From: Lachnoclostridium sp. UBA7097 | GTDB taxonomy: Bacteria; Bacillota; Clostridia; Lachnospirales; Lachnospiraceae | DNA length: 5,612 bases | Direction: 5' to 3' | Assembly (NCBI GenBank): GCA_002499945.1 | Contig: DKYP01000076.1 | Coordinates: forward strand, 1 to 5,612 | In this document: positions 4,363 through 5,612 of the stretch, in pieces | How positions within the stretch are numbered: position 1 is the first letter of the stretch | Layout of the letters: every line of letters starts with the position of its first letter | The notes under the pieces: generated by a model | What the model saw: the letters and a program-made list of their open reading frames with translations, nothing else | What the model was told of the DNA's origin: nothing | Database searches by the model: none | Position numbers and translations under genes: made by a program

Positions 4363-5612
4363 TCAAAGTTCAGCAGAAATATTTCCCATCAGTTCCCATG
4401 CAGCGTCCCTTTCTTTCCTTTGCTCTGGTGACAGTTCCTCATACTGGCATAACATAGGGTGCTGCCTTGCTGCATCATTGCGGACAGGGCCATAACTCCA
4501 GTTATAAAAGATATAAAACCGGAGCCACCTCATATGGTCAATCTTACGGTACATTTCCCTTGCAGCTTCTGAATACTTTGCCTGGCAGTATCTGCCATAT
4601 GCATTCTTTAATACAGATGCAGTAAGTTCTGTAATTGTTTCATCCTCCAGAAGAATCCTTGTTTTCATAAGAAGATGGTCTGCTGCTGCAATTTTGGACT
4701 GCCGGTGCAGGTCATCCAGTTCGTTCCAGCTAAGAGTGGGATAAGAAACAGACCTGCGGAAAAGTTCATTAATTGTAACTGCCGCCTTATTTAAATCTGT
4801 ACGGATAATCTGTTGTGATGTATAGATGTCCTCATTTGACCCGAAATAAGATATTCCAGGGGCTTTCCGGCTGCTGCGCAGGTCTATGCGTCCTGTAAGT
4901 TTATAATATTTATTCAAGGTCCAGAAGATACTCCAGCCTTTTTGCTCATCATCCTCACATATAATAATACGGCCAGCATGTTCCAGAAGTGTATGGTTCT
5001 CTGCCCATGTTTCATTATGGAAAATTAAGGAATCCCTTGTCTGTGATTCTTTGTCCATTGAAAATAATCCGTCCAGGTGGCAATGTATAGCAAGAAATTC
5101 TTCTGCATCGCCAAAAATATGGTATGCCACATGCTGTTCTATTGAAATGATATTAGTTAATATGGCACGTTCCAGTATACTATGCCCATAATTTCCAAAT
5201 CCAATAAGTACAATGGTATTTTCATGGCGGCATAATGGCTTTGAACGCCAGTACTGCCTGGCACAACATTCATAGCTGTGGAAAAAATTAATGTTGCCTG
5301 AGAGTTTATCCTGGCCGTTTGTAGTTCTTGCATAGACATCTACTGGCAGTTTATGTAAATTGATTGCACGGCTGTTGACACCAATGTCATTTTCTTTCAT
5401 TAAAAAAACTTTACACTTCGTACCTGTATTCTTCTTCTTTGACACAATCCTGTCTGGTGAAGCACTTACATATATACAAGGAAAATCAGGTGTTTCATTC
5501 TGGCTGTTTCTTTTCTCCCCATAGATAATTAATGCTTCTGGGTCTTCCTTATAAATATTGGCAGCAAGTGTATTTGATTCCACTTCACAATCTGCAAAAT
5601 AATACCAGTTTT
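4363..5612 (-). CDS. Rossmann (TrkA_N-like) and RyR domain protein, 5' end outside the window
   Basis: The minus-strand frame stays open from the right edge to the TGA at 4365-4363. A GTG at 5583-5581 is a possible start (406 residues). It has no ribosome binding site, and the ten upstream codons in frame, ending Asn-Trp-Tyr-Tyr-Phe-Ala-Asp-Cys-Glu-Val, read like protein, so the true start is probably beyond the edge. Numbering from the GTG, residues 122-145 (NTIVLIGFGNYGHSILERA and following) form a beta strand, a GxGxxG nucleotide-binding loop and a helix, as in TrkA_N/Rossmann domains. Residues 285-310 (WNELDDLHRQSKIAAADHLL) and 345-400 match prokaryotic RyR domains, with HMRWLRFY, NWSYGPVRNDAARQHP and a terminal acidic helix. 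RyR domains fused to NAD-binding-like modules occur in bacteria and have been proposed to sense nucleotide-derived ligands, some in conflict systems. The function here is unknown. No effector or transmembrane partner is visible in the window. Confidence 0.8.
   Translation of the reverse strand, partial: NWYYFADCEVESNTLAANIYKEDPEALIIYGEKRNSQNETPDFPCIYVSASPDRIVSKKKNTGTKCKVFLMKENDIGVNSRAINLHKLPVDVYARTTNGQDKLSGNINFFHSYECCARQYWRSKPLCRHENTIVLIGFGNYGHSILERAILTNIISIEQHVAYHIFGDAEEFLAIHCHLDGLFSMDKESQTRDSLIFHNETWAENHTLLEHAGRIIICEDDEQKGWSIFWTLNKYYKLTGRIDLRSSRKAPGISYFGSNEDIYTSQQIIRTDLNKAAVTINELFRRSVSYPTLSWNELDDLHRQSKIAAADHLLMKTRILLEDETITELTASVLKNAYGRYCQAKYSEAAREMYRKIDHMRWLRFYIFYNWSYGPVRNDAARQHPMLCQYEELSPEQRKERDAAWELMGNISAEL

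Noticed and set aside
1..5612. CRISPR arrays, tRNA or rRNA genes, insertion sequences and attachment sites
   Set aside because: No regularly spaced repeats, cloverleaf sequences, transposase motifs or terminal inverted repeats with target duplications were seen on either strand.

Overview
The window looks like chromosomal DNA of a low-GC anaerobic Firmicute, probably a clostridium of the Lachnospiraceae type. The reasons are AT-rich intergenic regions, strong AAAGGAGG-like ribosome binding sites, sigma-A-like promoters, a BlaI/MecI-type repressor, and the tandem pair of a NifU-like scaffold with a GGGtGRT protein, which I associate with anaerobic clostridia. This assignment is inference; there is no rRNA or other taxonomic marker.

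Layout. Positions 1-101 are the end of something unrecognised. A small XRE-type helix-turn-helix protein (102-374, +) resembles the antitoxin half of a HigBA-like toxin-antitoxin pair. It converges on a BlaI/MecI-family repressor (452-874, -), with an almost perfect bidirectional terminator between them (392-421). The repressor has a good sigma-A promoter (980-1008, -) whose -10 box lies inside an inverted repeat (971-989), as expected for autorepression. No BlaR1-type sensor protease is visible.

Upstream of it, on the same strand, is a 386-residue protein (1072-2232, -) that fuses a PqqD/RRE-like peptide-binding domain to an HPr-kinase-like domain with a clear Walker A motif. This suggests a RiPP-type peptide or protein serine kinase, but no precursor peptide or radical SAM partner is in the window. 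A 281-bp divergent intergenic region then leads to a two-gene operon on the + strand: a NifU-like iron-sulfur scaffold protein (2514-3221) and a GGGtGRT-family protein (3242-4252), 20 bp apart. A perfect 8-3-8 inverted repeat (2465-2483) lies just before the first ribosome binding site.

The operon converges on a long minus-strand gene (4363 to the right edge), with a long hairpin terminator at 4302-4346 between them. That gene encodes a Rossmann-like (TrkA_N-type) nucleotide-binding protein with a C-terminal RyR domain. Its reading frame stays open to the last base, so it is very probably truncated by the window.

Apart from the scaffold/GGGtGRT operon, the genes are single transcription units and do not form one obvious pathway. 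The least explained elements are the orphan PqqD-HprK fusion, the Rossmann-RyR protein, and the conserved but functionally obscure GGGtGRT operon with its palindromic leader.
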